A DNA stretch of 64,000 nucleotides from Rhipidocladum racemiflorum (GCA_036346355.1 CM070572.1:40275944-40339943), one strand, 5' to 3'; positions 23,201-34,475 are shown, numbered from the stretch's first letter. Made by a program: numbers and translations. The notes: generated from the letters alone by a model not told the origin.

Positions 23201-24799
23201 TAAAACCTTACTTCGTGTTATTTGGTAGTTATAACCCATACTAATGGATTTCCTTAATCACTTTGTTGATCTATGATCCATGATAACCATAGGATGGTTA
23301 AGTTCTTTTAACTGGTATAATCGTTTATTAACTTTGTAAATGCTTAGCAACTGCGTCAGTCAAAGTTGGAAATGTTTACACCCACACATCATTCTTTATG
23401 AAATCTTTTTCGTTTATTTAAGCGATGAAGGATCTTGGTAGTTTGATAAAAATGAAAATAAAACTACTGTTTTGATGTGAGTGATTATTGGCAATAGCCA
23501 GGTTGTACATGTTTTAACGTGTGCGTAGCTAGGTGGAGTTATCGCCCATGTCACTCTAAGGACCGAGCGTAGTGTTGCATGATCCAAGTAAACCGTACAT
23601 CCACAAGTCTTTGGTGGGACAGTCTTAACTTATTAAATTATTTGGGAATTAGCTTTGCACATTGGTAGGCGGTTGTAGCACGAGCATTAGGGTATTGGTT
23701 TGCTCGAGGAGGTGTCATCACCGAGGTGTTGGCATCTGCCGTTATGTAACGGTGTACGCTGGCTATGAATTTGGGGTCATTTATTATTCCTGGTGGGTCG
23801 CTAACTCCGGAATTTCCATTCCTGGTGGGTTACTGGCTCCGGAATCCCTCTTACATTTTTTAGCTTCCATCATAGTCAGGGGTAACGTCACTGGGCTAGT
23901 GCAAAGTTAAGGTTCAAATAATCGAACAGTTTCGTTATGAACTCCTCGCGGGCATACCAAAGGAAGTGTGTCTTATAGCTTGCAAAAAGGGAGAACATAT
24001 CTTGTGGGTAAAGCAGTACAAACTCTGCAGAGTCTAAAACTATTCGAATAGCCGTGTCCACGGTCATGGACGACTTGGCGAACTGACACTAGTTAATTGT
24101 TTTCTAATTTCAAAAACTTGTTTAAATGTTTTGGAAATAATTCAAATCTGTATAAATGTCACTTATTGTTACATTTGTTCTTATAAGACCATGGAGGGTC
24201 TTTCTTTCGTTAATTTACTCACAAAGGGCCGTGAGTAAAATGTTATTATCTTTTTATTATTTGTTATCTCAATTGCTTATAAAAATGTTTTAATGTTTTA
24301 TTTACGCTTTCCATTACTATCCAGTATTACTTCATTCAAAACTTTCGCTTTATGCAAAACAACCGTAGAAACCCACTTTCTATTTTAGCCTGCATATATT
24401 CCAGGAATTGCATACACTACAAAGTCTTGCGAGTACCAATGTACTCAACTTGCTTCAACAATGTTTTTAGGTGAAGAGCAAGATTACGATAATGATGGGA
24501 ATGAATATGAGGAACCTACGAATTTTAGCAACGACTGATCTTTCTAAGTTCATCTCAGCAGTTGCCTGTGGAGTTATGGAATAGTTGGCATACTATGAGA
24601 CATGGTTTTAATTTCCTGCTACTTTTGGTATTGTAATATCACTATAAAACTTGTGATGTAATAAAAATGTGTATCTGTGTGGCTGTAATATCCAAATTGT
24701 GTTTGTGCGTGCCAGCCACTGATCATAGGAATGGCACAGGATGCACTTAAAGAGCCTCATATTTATGTTATTTACTGACATAAAAATGAGGGTCTCACA
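20262..24799 (+). mobile_element. Long gypsy-type LTR, 5' edge truncated, inside MULE1
   Basis: This 4.5-kb plus-strand segment has the design of the other long LTRs in this window: AT-rich start, GC-rich promoter zone with a TATTTAA box, then a CTTGCGAGTACCAATGTACTC motif near 24426. It ends GGTCTCACA exactly where PMD coding sequence resumes. The expected TG start is not seen. The left side abuts the MULE1 TIR directly, so a deletion removed the LTR start together with MULE1 sequence. No gag-pol is present. ORFs inside are not credible. Confidence 0.6.
21446..21452 (+). promoter_or_regulatory. TATA box of the LTR in MULE1
   Basis: TATTTAA in CCTATTTAAGGGGAGG, at the end of the GC-rich zone, is placed as in other LTR promoters. 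A palindromic GACATGTGGG...CCCACATGTC stretch lies upstream at 21170-21198. Confidence 0.5.
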
Positions 24800-25305
24800 C
24801 ACGTGACGGGGACGTTGTGCGGCACAACTGCAGGACCCGCGCAGGGTAGTCCCAGCAAGTAACACACGTCCTGCAGCGTCGGAGCCATCTCTCCGCAGGG
24901 CAGGTGGAACGTGTGCGTCTCGGGTCTCCACCAGTCGATGAGGGCGATCAGCAGGGACCGATCGTACCCGAAACGTGGGACCTGGTTCCCCTCCACTGGG
25001 GCAGTCATCTGCTCCACCATCCTACAGAGTGGAAGTAAGCCAGCCGCTCGTGACCTGCATGTATTGTCGTCATATTGTATTCACAAGTAAGTGCATGTAC
25101 ATACAAGAGCAAGTAAGATAGGTGGCAGCTTACTGTGGAACCCAGCGGGGGTCGATGCGGAGCATCTCGTTTGGCACCCGAGGCCGCAGTGTCGCTAGCT
25201 GTCGGCCCTCAACTGCGGACAACCTAGACCGGTGGGTCTGATCAGCGATGCAGTCTAGCAGCTCGAGGGCCAAGCGACACCATACGCAGCTCCCGCCATA
25301 GCCGC
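24800..25305 (-). pseudogene. Plant mobile domain (PMD) protein gene, 5' exons, truncated
   Basis: Two exons are readable. Exon 25134-25305 encodes a segment including HRSRLSAVEGRQLATLRPRV and ends at a GTAAGC donor. After an intron with a CTGCAG acceptor, the second exon encodes DRSLLIALIDWWRPETHTF, HLPCGEMAPTLQDVCYLLGL and PCAG, the hallmark core of the PMD family. Arabidopsis MAIN and MAIL1 belong to this family and many copies sit in transposons. One base seems to be missing near 25021, which breaks the frame. The gene is cut at 24799 by the LTR. It lies downstream of the transposase on the same strand, as in MULE2. Confidence 0.75.
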
Positions 25306-25364
25306 CTGTTACAAAGCAAATACATTAAACTGGTTAGTAAATAAATGACAATTAACAAAATTAC

Positions 25365-25644
25365 GACTGAGATAATAATTAACTGGTACATATTGAAATT
25401 CCCGAAATAAAGAAATACATGACTGAGATAATAATTAACTGGTACATATTGAAATTCCCGAAATAAAGAAATACATGACTGAGATAATAATTAACTGGTA
25501 CATATTGAAATTCCCGAAATAAAGAAATACATGACTGAGATAATAATTAACTGGTACATATTGAAATTCCCGAAATAAAGAAATACATAACTGAGATAAT
25601 AATTAACTGGTACATATTGAAGTTCTGGAAGTAAAGAAATACAT
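25365..25644. repeat. Five tandem 56-bp repeats between transposase and PMD genes
   Basis: Five units start GACTGAGATAATAATTAACT and end AAGAAATACAT; the first four are almost identical. They fill the spacer between the 3' end of the transposase gene and the PMD gene. MULE2 has a different tandem repeat at the same place. They are contiguous repeats without spacers, so not CRISPR-like. Confidence 0.9.
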
Positions 25645-25690
25645 GTAGAAGCAAAAAACAACAAACAGGACAACACTTAAATCTTACACA

Positions 25691-28324
25691 TTACAACAAC
25701 CAAATACATGTCGAAATAAAACTACAATATCCACGATTGCGACGCGCCTCGGACTCGTCCATATCGTTCCGAATACGGCGTGTCCTTCGTCGCCCGACCT
25801 TCTGTTTCAACAATCGGATGTCTGGTACCCAGCGATGCTCTGGTGCGGGGGCTGTTGTGAACGATCCATCCACTCGGTACCCGTAGACCTCGTTATGCCA
25901 TGTGGCGTGAACACTTTGCTTGTAGTAATAGTGGGCAACGTACGGACGACATGACTGGTGTGTCTCGGCAGCTGCGGCAATCACATGCGAGCACGGCAAG
26001 TGCAGCAGGCGTGGCTTCTGGCAGGAGCACTCGCAGTTAGATGTTCGGAGTATGCACATATGTGAAGTCCTCTCTCGGTGGGCACCTCTTCGACCTCGGT
26101 CACCGCAGTGCACGTGGTATCTCCGTTCCAAACCACTCTCCGGTGTAACACGATGCGTCTGTGCCTTCCGTGTTTTGTTGGCCATGTACGTAGATGTAAC
26201 CGTTGAGTACATCAGTCGATTGTCCGACATACATGCAACAGACTTCTTGTATCGCTCAATAAAATATATTTGGGTGCCTAGCAACACACCTTCAACTATA
26301 CCCACCAATGGAAGGCATCTAGTGCCTTTCATTACCCAGTTGTAAATCTCCGCCAGGTTCGTTGTCATTATTCCATAACGCGAACCGCCCTCGTCATGCA
26401 GAAGGGACCATTTCTCCAACGGCTCGTGTCGTATCCAGTCCGTGAAACTCTTTATGCTAGTCCCCGGCCTACGCCGAATGTTTGGGGCGTCGGTCGAAAG
26501 CGCACACAAGGCTGTCGGGTCCTCTCCTTGCTCGTGGTAGACCATAGGGTTCCTTGATGAACTAGCAGCCCCCCTTGGATTCATTGAGTGCTTCTTGGTT
26601 AGTTCATCAAGTGTCCTCCAAAGTGCATCGAACTTCCTCCGCTGGTTCTGCTTGCACAACCGCTTAAACATGTTCATCAACTCCTTGTTCCTGAACTGAC
26701 AAAAGAAATTGGCACCCATGTGACTCATGCACCACCTGCTCTTCAGGTCTGGCCACTTTGCTGCTCCCACGACATCAGACCCTTCCTGCATATCCATGAT
26801 CGCCCTCAGCAACCCTGCATGCCGGTCGTGTATGAAACAAACATCGGGCCGATCCTGCACAACTGCAAGCTTGACTCTTTCAAGGAACCAGTACCAGCTG
26901 TCAGTGTTTTCCCCCTCCACGAAGGCCAATGTGACCGGTAGAACCTGGTTGTTGGCGTCCACCGCGATAGCAGTTAGAATCTGACCCTTGTATTTCCCAG
27001 TGAGGAATGTGCCGTCCATGCAAATGACTGGACGACAGTGTCGGAACGCACTTATGCATGCGCCGAGGGCGAGGAACGCCCGCTGCAGGACCCACTTACC
27101 CGCGCACCGACCACTCGCGGGAAACTCTGCAAGGTCGATGGATGTACCGGGATTCTTATTTGATATTGCCCGGAGCAGGTGGGGAATATTCTCGTACAAA
27201 GCCTCGTACATCCCGAACCGTAGTTGCAAGGCTGTCCTTTTTGCTCTCCATGCTTTCCCATAGCTAATCTTGTACTGAAACCTCTCCTCAACCGCTGTGA
27301 TAATGGATCGAGGCTGCATGTGCGGATTGTCCACAATCTGACCATAAAACACATTTGCCACCCAAGTGGACGACAGATTACGGTGTTCCTGCTCCGCTTC
27401 CTGCAGTTCACAGTTATGCTCCTTCACTATGGAACATTTCCAGTAGTCCTTCCACTTCCCCTTGTATGCATGCACCCGCCATGGACACGAATCAACTACA
27501 CACTTCACGTCGTACTCTTTTTTGCTGGACTTCACCACCCTGAATTGCCGCCGAAGAGACATTGCCCAGTATTTCACCGCATCCATCACTGCCTCCTTGT
27601 CTTTATAAATGCTCCCTGCGTTACCTCGTTCTCATGATACTCCCATGCATCAATGTTCCTTTCATTCATTGCTAGGTCTTCGAAATTAAAATTACTCCAC
27701 TCACCAGGGACATGCACCTCAGTAGTATTGTCCTCTTCATCCGACTCTTCGCAATCAGGGACCTCATCATCGGCATGGTCCTCCTCCTCCATCAGGTCAA
27801 CTATGTCCTCCACCTCCTCCCCCTCGTCGGCCATTCCCGCGCCTCCACGATAGTCTTCTCGCCCCTGTCGATCCCCTCGCCATCTCCAAGCTCCTCGGCA
27901 CCTTCAGCATCACATTCTTGCATGTTTGTCGTCCCCTCCTCTACAATATGTACCTCAACATCACCAACTTCCAACACCAACGGAGCAACCGGGTACCACT
28001 GTACCAGCAACGTGAGCGGCTAGCTCCGCTCCACGGCATACCCAAGATAGCTCCTCCACGATGTTGTCCCATTAATAGGAATCAATTCTCCAAAAAAAAA
28101 CAGTGTTGCGCACGGCTGACTACTGCTCTAATCCGCAGCCGAACTGCCTCCGCATCCAAACTGAACATCTGAAACATCCACTCCAACAAAGCCCTATATG
28201 TCCTATCCCTCGGTCTAAACATGCCCTGTACGACCATTGAAAATGATGACAAATCTACGCCTGTTAGGCCCTGTGCTATCTCCCCATCTCCATAAAATAT
28301 TTGAAAATATTTCATCTCCGACAT
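25691..28324 (-). pseudogene. MURA-type MULE transposase, nearly complete but frame-broken
   Basis: The transposase cuts and moves MULEs by binding their TIRs. From ATG 28324 an N-terminal PB1-like segment (YFQIFYGDGE...GVDLSSF) is followed by an acidic linker (about 28010-27620), then one 632-codon open frame (25691-27589). Within that frame: a MuDR-type DNA-binding segment (about residues 1-60, C30, C35, H58, C60), and the MULE catalytic domain with CMDGTFLTGKYKG (D192), CFIHDRHAG (D255), the C287-x2-H290 pair and a following Glu (E303 or E329). A SWIM zinc finger follows (C521, C523, C533, H535), then a basic tail (RRRTRRIR). Frame changes near 28080, 27830 and 27610 may be introns or lesions. 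The catalytic core has no stop, so a recently active gene is plausible. Confidence 0.85.
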
Positions 28325-29010
28325 GCTGCCTACAACGTCGGATCGAAAATTTCATCAGTTGTCATCTAACTGCATGGTGCATTACCCTATGAATGTTACA
28401 TTAAATTTATAAATTTTTTCTGTGCTAATTTCTAACGGTGCATGATTTTTCCAAAGTTTTTTTACTGACTAATTTCTAACCTAGCACGGTATCTACAAAC
28501 GCACGTAGACTACCGTGTTCTGAAATATTACTCTACAATACAATATGTAAGTCATTCAACTGTAAACAGGTATTTCGACTAGCCTAACGTATGACTACGT
28601 TGTAGTTTTCAATAACAAAACTTCGACTACAATATCCTACTACATTATATTTCTAAATATTACGTACATTACATTTCTAACAACCGTACATTATATTTCT
28701 AAAGCTAAACAATCCTACATTACATTTCTAAAAAATCCTAAATTAGGTTTCTACATCTAACACTAACGTACATTAGATTTCTAATGTCTAAATACTACAC
28801 AATCCTAATATTTCAAAAAACTAAACAATATACGAAAATAAACTTTTATACTACATTTCGAAATACAAAAATTTCAAACATACCTTACAAAAACGATGAA
28901 CCAATTCTTTTCTCTCTCTTTTTTCCTCTCCTCTCTTTTCCTCTCTTTTTTCCTCTTTTTTCCTCTCCTCTCTTCTTCTTTCCTCTTCTTCTCTTCTCTT
29001 GCTCATGTCC
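28325..29010. other. Upstream region of the MULE1 transposase with CT-rich tract
   Basis: 28380-28900 is AT-rich and full of ACATTATATTTCTAA-like repeats. 28905-29005 is an almost pure TC-rich tract (GA-rich on the gene's strand), between the transposase start and the TIR, so it probably lies in the promoter or 5' leader. MULE2 has a similar tract at 60483-60560. Confidence 0.6.
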
Positions 29011-29149
29011 TCCTTCTGCTCCCGTGCTCGGCCGAATGAGGGAGGCGATGGGAGCGACTGAATAAGGGGGGGAGGCTGTCGCCCTGTGCCTGGGCGATCG
29101 TCCTAAATAGGGGCGATTAGTGGGTCCCCCCACAGTAGCCGTTACCTCC

Positions 29150-29312
29150 CAGCCCATCCCAGCTGTTCGATCCCAACGGTAACCCAATAATCGCCTGCGT
29201 ATGAGGCGATCGCCCCATGCAGAGGCGACGGGAAGCCTTTCTTGCTATTTTCAAACTTCGTGGTACATTTTCGAAAAAACGATTAAAAATAAATATTAAA
29301 TAAAAAAAATTC
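29150..29312. repeat. MULE1 right TIR
   Basis: Inverse match to 20115-20262, including AATAAATATTAAATAAAAA at the edge and the GGCGATCGCCCC palindrome at about 29202. A second GGGCGATCG motif lies at about 29092, so the TIR may extend further in. Confidence 0.75.
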
Positions 29313-29322
29313 GAATATCTAC

Positions 29323-29390
29323 TGTCTCCGTGTCTCGGCACTTTCTTACGCACGCGGCAACGCACGGCCCACGGCCCACGGAGCATCTAG
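29323..29390 (+). mobile_element. Helitron-like 3' terminus split from its body by MULE1
   Basis: Just outside the MULE1 duplication the sequence CACGCGGCAACGCACGG can form a short GC hairpin and is followed by CATCTAG then T. This is the usual Helitron 3' end (hairpin, then CTRR at an insertion between A and T). The rest of the Helitron would lie left of 20105; I could not find its 5' TC end. Confidence 0.45.
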
Positions 29391-29576
29391 TTTGCTATGG
29401 CTTCTGGACAAGTCTTGTTAGATTATGGCTTTTCCAAAAAAAAAAAGTCTTGTTAGATTATGCAGTAACATGTTTGTCTGCTTTTCCTAGTGAAATGCAC
29501 CATTGATTAGGTTGGGGGGATCTTGCCATCAAATTTTTCTGTAGCTCGGAGAAGTGTTTCTCGTCTTTATGCTGTT

Positions 29577-30144
29577 CACGGTTCACCCTTTTGCCCGTGA
29601 ATAAGATTCTTGGAGCTAACAAAAATGTTCTCTCTGTACGATGGTTCTCCGAATTATTCGTGTAATAGTCTCATTGTTTTAAGTTGCTTGCATGTTTTTA
29701 AGCTATGAAGAGATCGACCGATAAGTTCGTTCCGGCTCACATCCGTCTATTGGGTCCGTGTAAAAGAGTCATAAGTTCGAGAGGGATTCAAATATCGCAG
29801 AAAATTGGAAGAAAATTGCGATTATCGAATATATCGGTGAGGTAAGATATTTAAAATCGCTCAAAAAATCGATCAAATTTAAAAAAAAAATTTATGTGAT
29901 GTAACTATCGCGATAATCGAGAGAAAATCGAAAGAAAATCGCTCAAAAAATCGGCTCCGAGAAACATTCAATTGATCGGTCCAAATATCGCGATAATCGG
30001 TAGATTTTTTATTTTTTTTAATTGTTTTTCAAAAATTAGGATTTCAAATCCATGCGACTTTTGGTGATTTTCTGACGATTTTCTTCAAAAATCGGTACCG
30101 GACTACACTCGATTTCCTGAGCAAAAACGGTAAGGTGAACCGTG
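29577..30144. mobile_element. Possible foldback/hAT-like element with AATCG repeats
   Basis: CACGGTTCACC at the left and GGTGAACCGTG at the right are perfect 11-bp inverted ends. The interior has many AAAATCG / CGATAATCG motifs, as in subterminal repeats. No clear target duplication and no coding sequence. Confidence 0.45.
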
Positions 30145-30769
30145 GTCATAACTCTTGCTTTTTCTCTTATTTAAACGGCCTTTTGAGCTAGAAAGTTTTG
30201 AGTAACTTTTTCTGCCTATCTCGCAATAATGTTTTGATGAATCGAATCCGCCAAACTTCAGTTAATATTAGGTTGACAACGAAAGCTCAGGAGTAACTCA
30301 AATATTTCCTTTGCATTGAGGTTGAATGGCTTCTTAAAAGAGATTGATTAACCCAACAAAAAGAAATTCATTTTGGTTATGCGTACAAAGGAAATGCAGT
30401 TCAGTACGTGGGCGTGCCATTTGGCATCCAAACACTTTTAAAACAAAATAAAGAGAAAATCTTGTCGATGGGAACCAATCAAGGGTCAGCTTGTGGTAAT
30501 TGCGCCCCTCTGTCGTAACTGCTCGTGTAGTTACAGCCACTGACGCGTGGGCTCGGCCCCACATAGCAGCGGCTGGTGGCTACGGCAGAAGGGCTCGGCT
30601 GCAGCTTATGGTGACGATGTGGTGTTGTGCCACACTATGAAATCTAGTTAGTCATATATATTTTTTTTTACTATATGGTAAAATTTTCCTGCTATGACTC
30701 CGTACAATAAGCTCCCAAAACTACTGTATCCAAAGTTAGATAAAAAATGCTTTTCAAAAACCACCGATA

Positions 30770-30890
30770 CAAGAACCGAGCGCTGCTCGGTTGGCAAGGT
30801 GTGGCGTCGACCATTCCGCCCACCTGATCTCGAACACAGACGCTCACTCCTTTGTTCAGTGAACTAGAGTTCTTAGCCAATTTTTTTTCT
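30770..30890 (+). mobile_element. tRNA-related SINE-like sequence
   Basis: A box-like TGGCAAGGTGTGG (about 30793) and a B box-like GATCTCGAACAC lie about 35 bp apart, as in the pol III promoters of tRNA-derived SINEs. A T-rich end follows near 30880. No target duplication was identified. Confidence 0.4.
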
Positions 30891-30892
30891 AA

Positions 30893-31135
30893 AAAAACAT
30901 CCATGCTAAACAGAGCATAAATCTTACCGATGTGATTGGACGCCCACAATTTACCTATGCTCTATTTAACATGGATGTTTTTTTTTAAAAAAAACCCATC
31001 CATGCTAAACAGAGCATTAATCTTACCTATGTGATTGGACGCCCATGATTTACCCATGCTCTGTTTAAAAAACTATCTATGCTAAACAGAGCATAAATCT
31101 TACCTGTGTGATTGGACACCCACAATTTACTTCTC
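30893..31135. repeat. Three copies of a CATGCTAAACAGAGCATAAATC repeat
   Basis: Three diverged units carry GCTAAACAGAGCAT and GTGATTGGACGCCCAC, partly in inverted pairs with ATGCTCTGTTTAA. It resembles a MITE that has been duplicated locally. Confidence 0.6.
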
Positions 31136-31278
31136 GCTTTTATTGCTTGCGAACGGGGCTTTGCACTACATATATACCATCCCGTGATTAAGCAAAAATG
31201 ATAGGATTGCATTTTCGAAATAGACCTAGTAGGATATAAGGGGCCACAGGCCGGCAAGAGTTGTTATGGCTGATTTTG

Positions 31279-31605
31279 GAATTTTTTTTAAATAATATTT
31301 TTTTTTAATGAATTGCGGTATTAATACGCAGAAAACAAAAATTGCAAAAACAACACCTATTTGCACGGTGACAGCCCTATTTTCGCCGAACAGCTCAGCG
31401 ACAACCCTATTTTCGCCAAACCGTGTGGCGACAAAGGTCTAATTATGCAGTTAACAGTCGGCCATCAAAGTTTAGGGGAAAGAGGTTATTATCGTCGTAC
31501 CGTATGATAACAATAGGTATTTTCGCCAAGCCATATGGTGACAATGTATTGTCGCCGAACCGTACGGCGACAATAAGTTTTCGCCGAGCCATATGGCGAC
31601 AATAC
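31279..31605. repeat. MULE2 left TIR with repeated TTCGCC...GGCGA motifs
   Basis: Inverse match to 60640-60964 along its full length, e.g. ATTGCGGTATTAATAC and CAAAAATTGCAAAAA. Six or so near-palindromic units such as TTTTCGCCAAACCGTGTGGC are spaced 30-60 bp apart and may be transposase-binding sites. Confidence 0.85.
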
Positions 31606-31767
31606 CGAAATTCCTATGTTATGAATAAACTATACAAACCATAACTCCAAAAATCATGAAATAAATATCACTTATTCATAGGGTCTTAGATGTCCCATTT
31701 TTGCAAAAATATGTAGGAATGAATTGAGTTGAATAAACCAAATAACTATAAGAAGCCTCTGTTGCAT

Positions 31768-32510
31768 GAAACGCTTAAGGCTTTTCGGTAGCCCGTAAAA
31801 TATCACGTTTGAATGTAATTTTTTGGAATAATGGAGCAGATTTGCTCTTTAATATATGGACCACCAAATAGTGAAAAAATATTTTATTTACACATTTCTT
31901 TGCATACAAATTCTTCTAGTTCAATAATCCCTAGGTATTATAGTGGCCAACAAACGATAATGCTTAAGCCTTTTCGACAGCCTGTAAAACATCATGTTTA
32001 AAGGTAATTTTTTGGAAGAATACAACAAATTTGCTTTTTGATATATGGACTACCATATTCTGAAAAAATATTTTATTTACACCTTTCTTTGCATACAAAT
32101 TCTCTATCGCAATAACCCTAAGTATTATTGTCGACAACAAACGGTAACGCTTAAATCTTTTCGGCGGCCCATAAAATATCATGTATAAATGTAATTTTTT
32201 TAAGAATATAGCAGATTTGCTCTTTGATATATGGACTACCAAATTCTGCAAAAATATTTTATTTACACTCTTTTTTGCATACAAATTCTACTATCGCAAT
32301 AACCCTAAGTATTATTGTCGACAATAAACGATAACGCTTAAGCCTTTTCGGTAGCCCATAAAATATCATGTTTAAATGTAATTTTTTGCAATAATAGAGC
32401 ATATTTGCTCTTTGATATATGGACTACCATATTCTGCAAAAATATTTTATTTACACCTTTCTTTGCATCTAAATTCTACTAGTGCAATTACCCTAGTCGA
32501 CAACAACTCA
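31768..32510. repeat. Four tandem units of about 187 bp
   Basis: Units start AACGCTTAAGCCTTTTCGG (about 31771, 31960, 32145 and 32332) and share ATATGGACTACCA and TTATTTACACCTTTCTTTGCAT. They lie between the left TIR and the 3' end of the GRF gene. No reading frame is shared. Confidence 0.85.
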
Positions 32511-32705
32511 TGATATGAATAGTTTAGCCCAAGAAAACTTTAGCCAAAGTGTTTAAGTCATTATGATCATTGTGAAAAGCATGTAGATGCAGCCAGTAAC
32601 CTTAGTAAGCACACTCAACCTTAGTAGGGCAGATACAACGAAAGTTCAGATGATGAAATAAGCAACAGATTATATTACAAGGGCATTACAACAGTGACAA
32701 CATTG

Positions 32706-34116
32706 CTAGAAGAATTGACAATAACACTGATTGTCATGGTGGAACAAGTGATCGTTCCACCTATATTCGCAGAATGGGAATGGTGCGCCACATTTTCTAC
32801 ATATTACATCACTCGTGAATCTTTTGCGATTTGTTCTCGGACACCGCTTAACCTCTCTTATGAAAGAACTCCATGAGGGTGCACAGTGCTCCCAGCTCTT
32901 GCCGAATGGGTAGCCTATGCTGAACGTCTCGGGGGGGGGGTATAAAACATATTTTTTTTTGTCTTTTTTATGTGGATCTCTTCCCTCCCGATTCTCCATG
33001 TCCCCTATGTTAATACCACCCGGGTTCTCGGATGGTCTTTATAATTCGTCAAGGATTTTTTGCCTAGTGCGGACCTTGGCCTGCTGCTTCCCCTTATCCC
33101 TTTCTCTTCGAGAGGAGGAACCCTCTTGCACTTCCAGAGACTTGCCGAGACGCCTGCTCTGTTTTGGCTCGCACTCCACTATATAGTGCAGGAGGTATGT
33201 GTTGGGCTTGTCGTTGTACAACCGGAAGCATGCCCTGCAGTTAATGCAGTATGCCCGCTGTGGTCATTGAATAATACCGTAGGTGCACTCGGGGTCTGGC
33301 TTTTCTGGGCAGTAGTAGCACCACGGCGAGGGTTGCTCCCCCAGTTATCCCAGATGAGAAGTTTGAGATGTGGGTGGTACATCTCTGGGTTCACCCAGTT
33401 AAAGTAGCCGCACCATTCATCCTCGGCCAAAGGGCACCGGTAGAATCTTCGGTCCGCTAGATCTTTGTGGCAGGTATCAACCACTGCCTATAGGCCGTGT
33501 TCGCACAATTCGGAGCTTTGGGGTGGGGCCCTTGAGGAGGATGTTTCTCCTTTAACTTGAGCAATTTCGCAAGTAGTTTCTTGAAGTCCTGTATGCAATG
33601 AACTGGTTTAGAATTACTACTTTGTGAGTGAAACATGAGCATGTCGCATGAAACTCACCAATTGGTTGGTCCCTTGCCCACCCACCCTTAACTCCGGTCG
33701 ATCTATATAGGGGATATATCCCGGCGGCCTCTCCCACCGGGTGAATTTCTCTGGCGAAGTGGGGTAGGCATCGTGGCAGTTGTAGACAAATTCGTAATCA
33801 CGCTGTTCCGGCTCGTCGATCCATTGGAAGAAGCAACACCAGTCCGTGTGCTAAAAAACAAAGAACGATGCATGAAATGCTAGTGTTACCCTGTATTGTA
33901 TGGACACCAGTAGGACTACCTGGTAGGGACGGGCACAACAGTAGTGAGCGCGAGCAGCCGTATCTCCGTGCGTAGATTGATCTATCTTCGCTGGAAGGTT
34001 GTAGTCGCAGTTCGGCCGGGGCAACTCTGGCTGTACTGGGGCGTCAACGCAACTGGCATCCAGGTATTGGGGGGGGATAAGTTTCGCTTGTTGAAGAAGC
34101 GACGGTAGAAAGACAT
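32706..34116 (-). pseudogene. Double GRF-type zinc-finger protein gene of MULE2, degenerate
   Basis: Three exons are visible. Exon 1 starts at ATG 34116 (MSFYRRFFNKR...) and carries a NCDYN...AARAHYCC segment. Exon 2 (33659-33850) follows a TTTTTTAG acceptor, reads HTDWCCFFQWIDEP, and ends at a GTGAGT donor. Exons 1 and 2 together form one GRF finger (Cys..R.FY.C..C.FF.W.D pattern). Exon 3 (from 33588) carries a second finger, CHKDLADRRFYRCPL then DEWCGYFNWVNPE, and a lysine-rich tail ending at 33039. A further Cys-rich stretch (CPRTNRKRF...CRKCGAPFPFC) reaches 32706. An 8-C run in exon 1 and other slips break the frame. GRF fingers bind nucleic acids in nucleases and helicases. No enzyme domain is seen here, so the role is unknown; it may assist the transposase or PMD protein. 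Confidence 0.6.
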
Positions 34117-34249
34117 TGTGCTCTAATTTGTGTATATTAGGCTGGCGGTTATTGCTGGTATGGCGGTCGTGGATTTCTATCCCTCCCTCGGCCGATTTTA
34201 ATAGTGCTGGTGAGGGGTTTCTCCACATAACTACAACACTTGTCTCTTT

Positions 34250-34475
34250 TATGAAAGTTGCATGTCCTATCACCCATCATGAAAGCTACATGGACTGTCA
34301 CGCTTTATGAAAGCTGCATGGCCTATCACCCCTTTGGAAAAGCTGCACAACCTGTGACGCTTTATGAAAAACTGCACGATGTGTCACCCATCATCGAAGC
34401 TGCAGCACCTGTCACCCTCTTGAAAAGCTGTCCGACTTGTCACCCATCATGAAAGATGCACGACGTGTATTCGGG
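34250..34475. repeat. Tandem repeats of about 32 bp before the GRF gene
   Basis: About seven diverged units of GAAAGCTGCATGRCCTGTCAC occur, with more near 34603-34665. Just beyond, 34465-34575 is a diverged partial copy of the GRF gene start region (34072-34215), sharing AAGTTT.GCTTG.TGAAGA.GCGAC. They fill the spacer between the PMD and GRF genes. Confidence 0.7.

Larger units (their letters stand above)
20115..29312 (-). mobile_element. MULE1: Mutator-like element with MURA and PMD genes
   Basis: Inverted ends start GAATTTTTT.ATTTAATATTT at both sides, and a 10-bp duplication GAATATCTAC flanks the element (20105-20114 and 29313-29322). Its genes lie on the minus strand: a MURA-type transposase next to the right TIR, a 56-bp tandem-repeat spacer, then a PMD gene. 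A gypsy-type LTR fills the left half and has removed or displaced the rest of the PMD gene and anything beyond it. It is about 9.2 kb as it stands, about 4.7 kb without the LTR. Confidence 0.8.

Noticed and set aside
25365..25644. Regular repeat array considered as CRISPR
   Set aside because: Units are contiguous without unique spacers, and the DNA is plant-like.
26052..27637. Several plus-strand frames of 60-137 aa
   Set aside because: They are antisense shadows of the MULE1 transposase.
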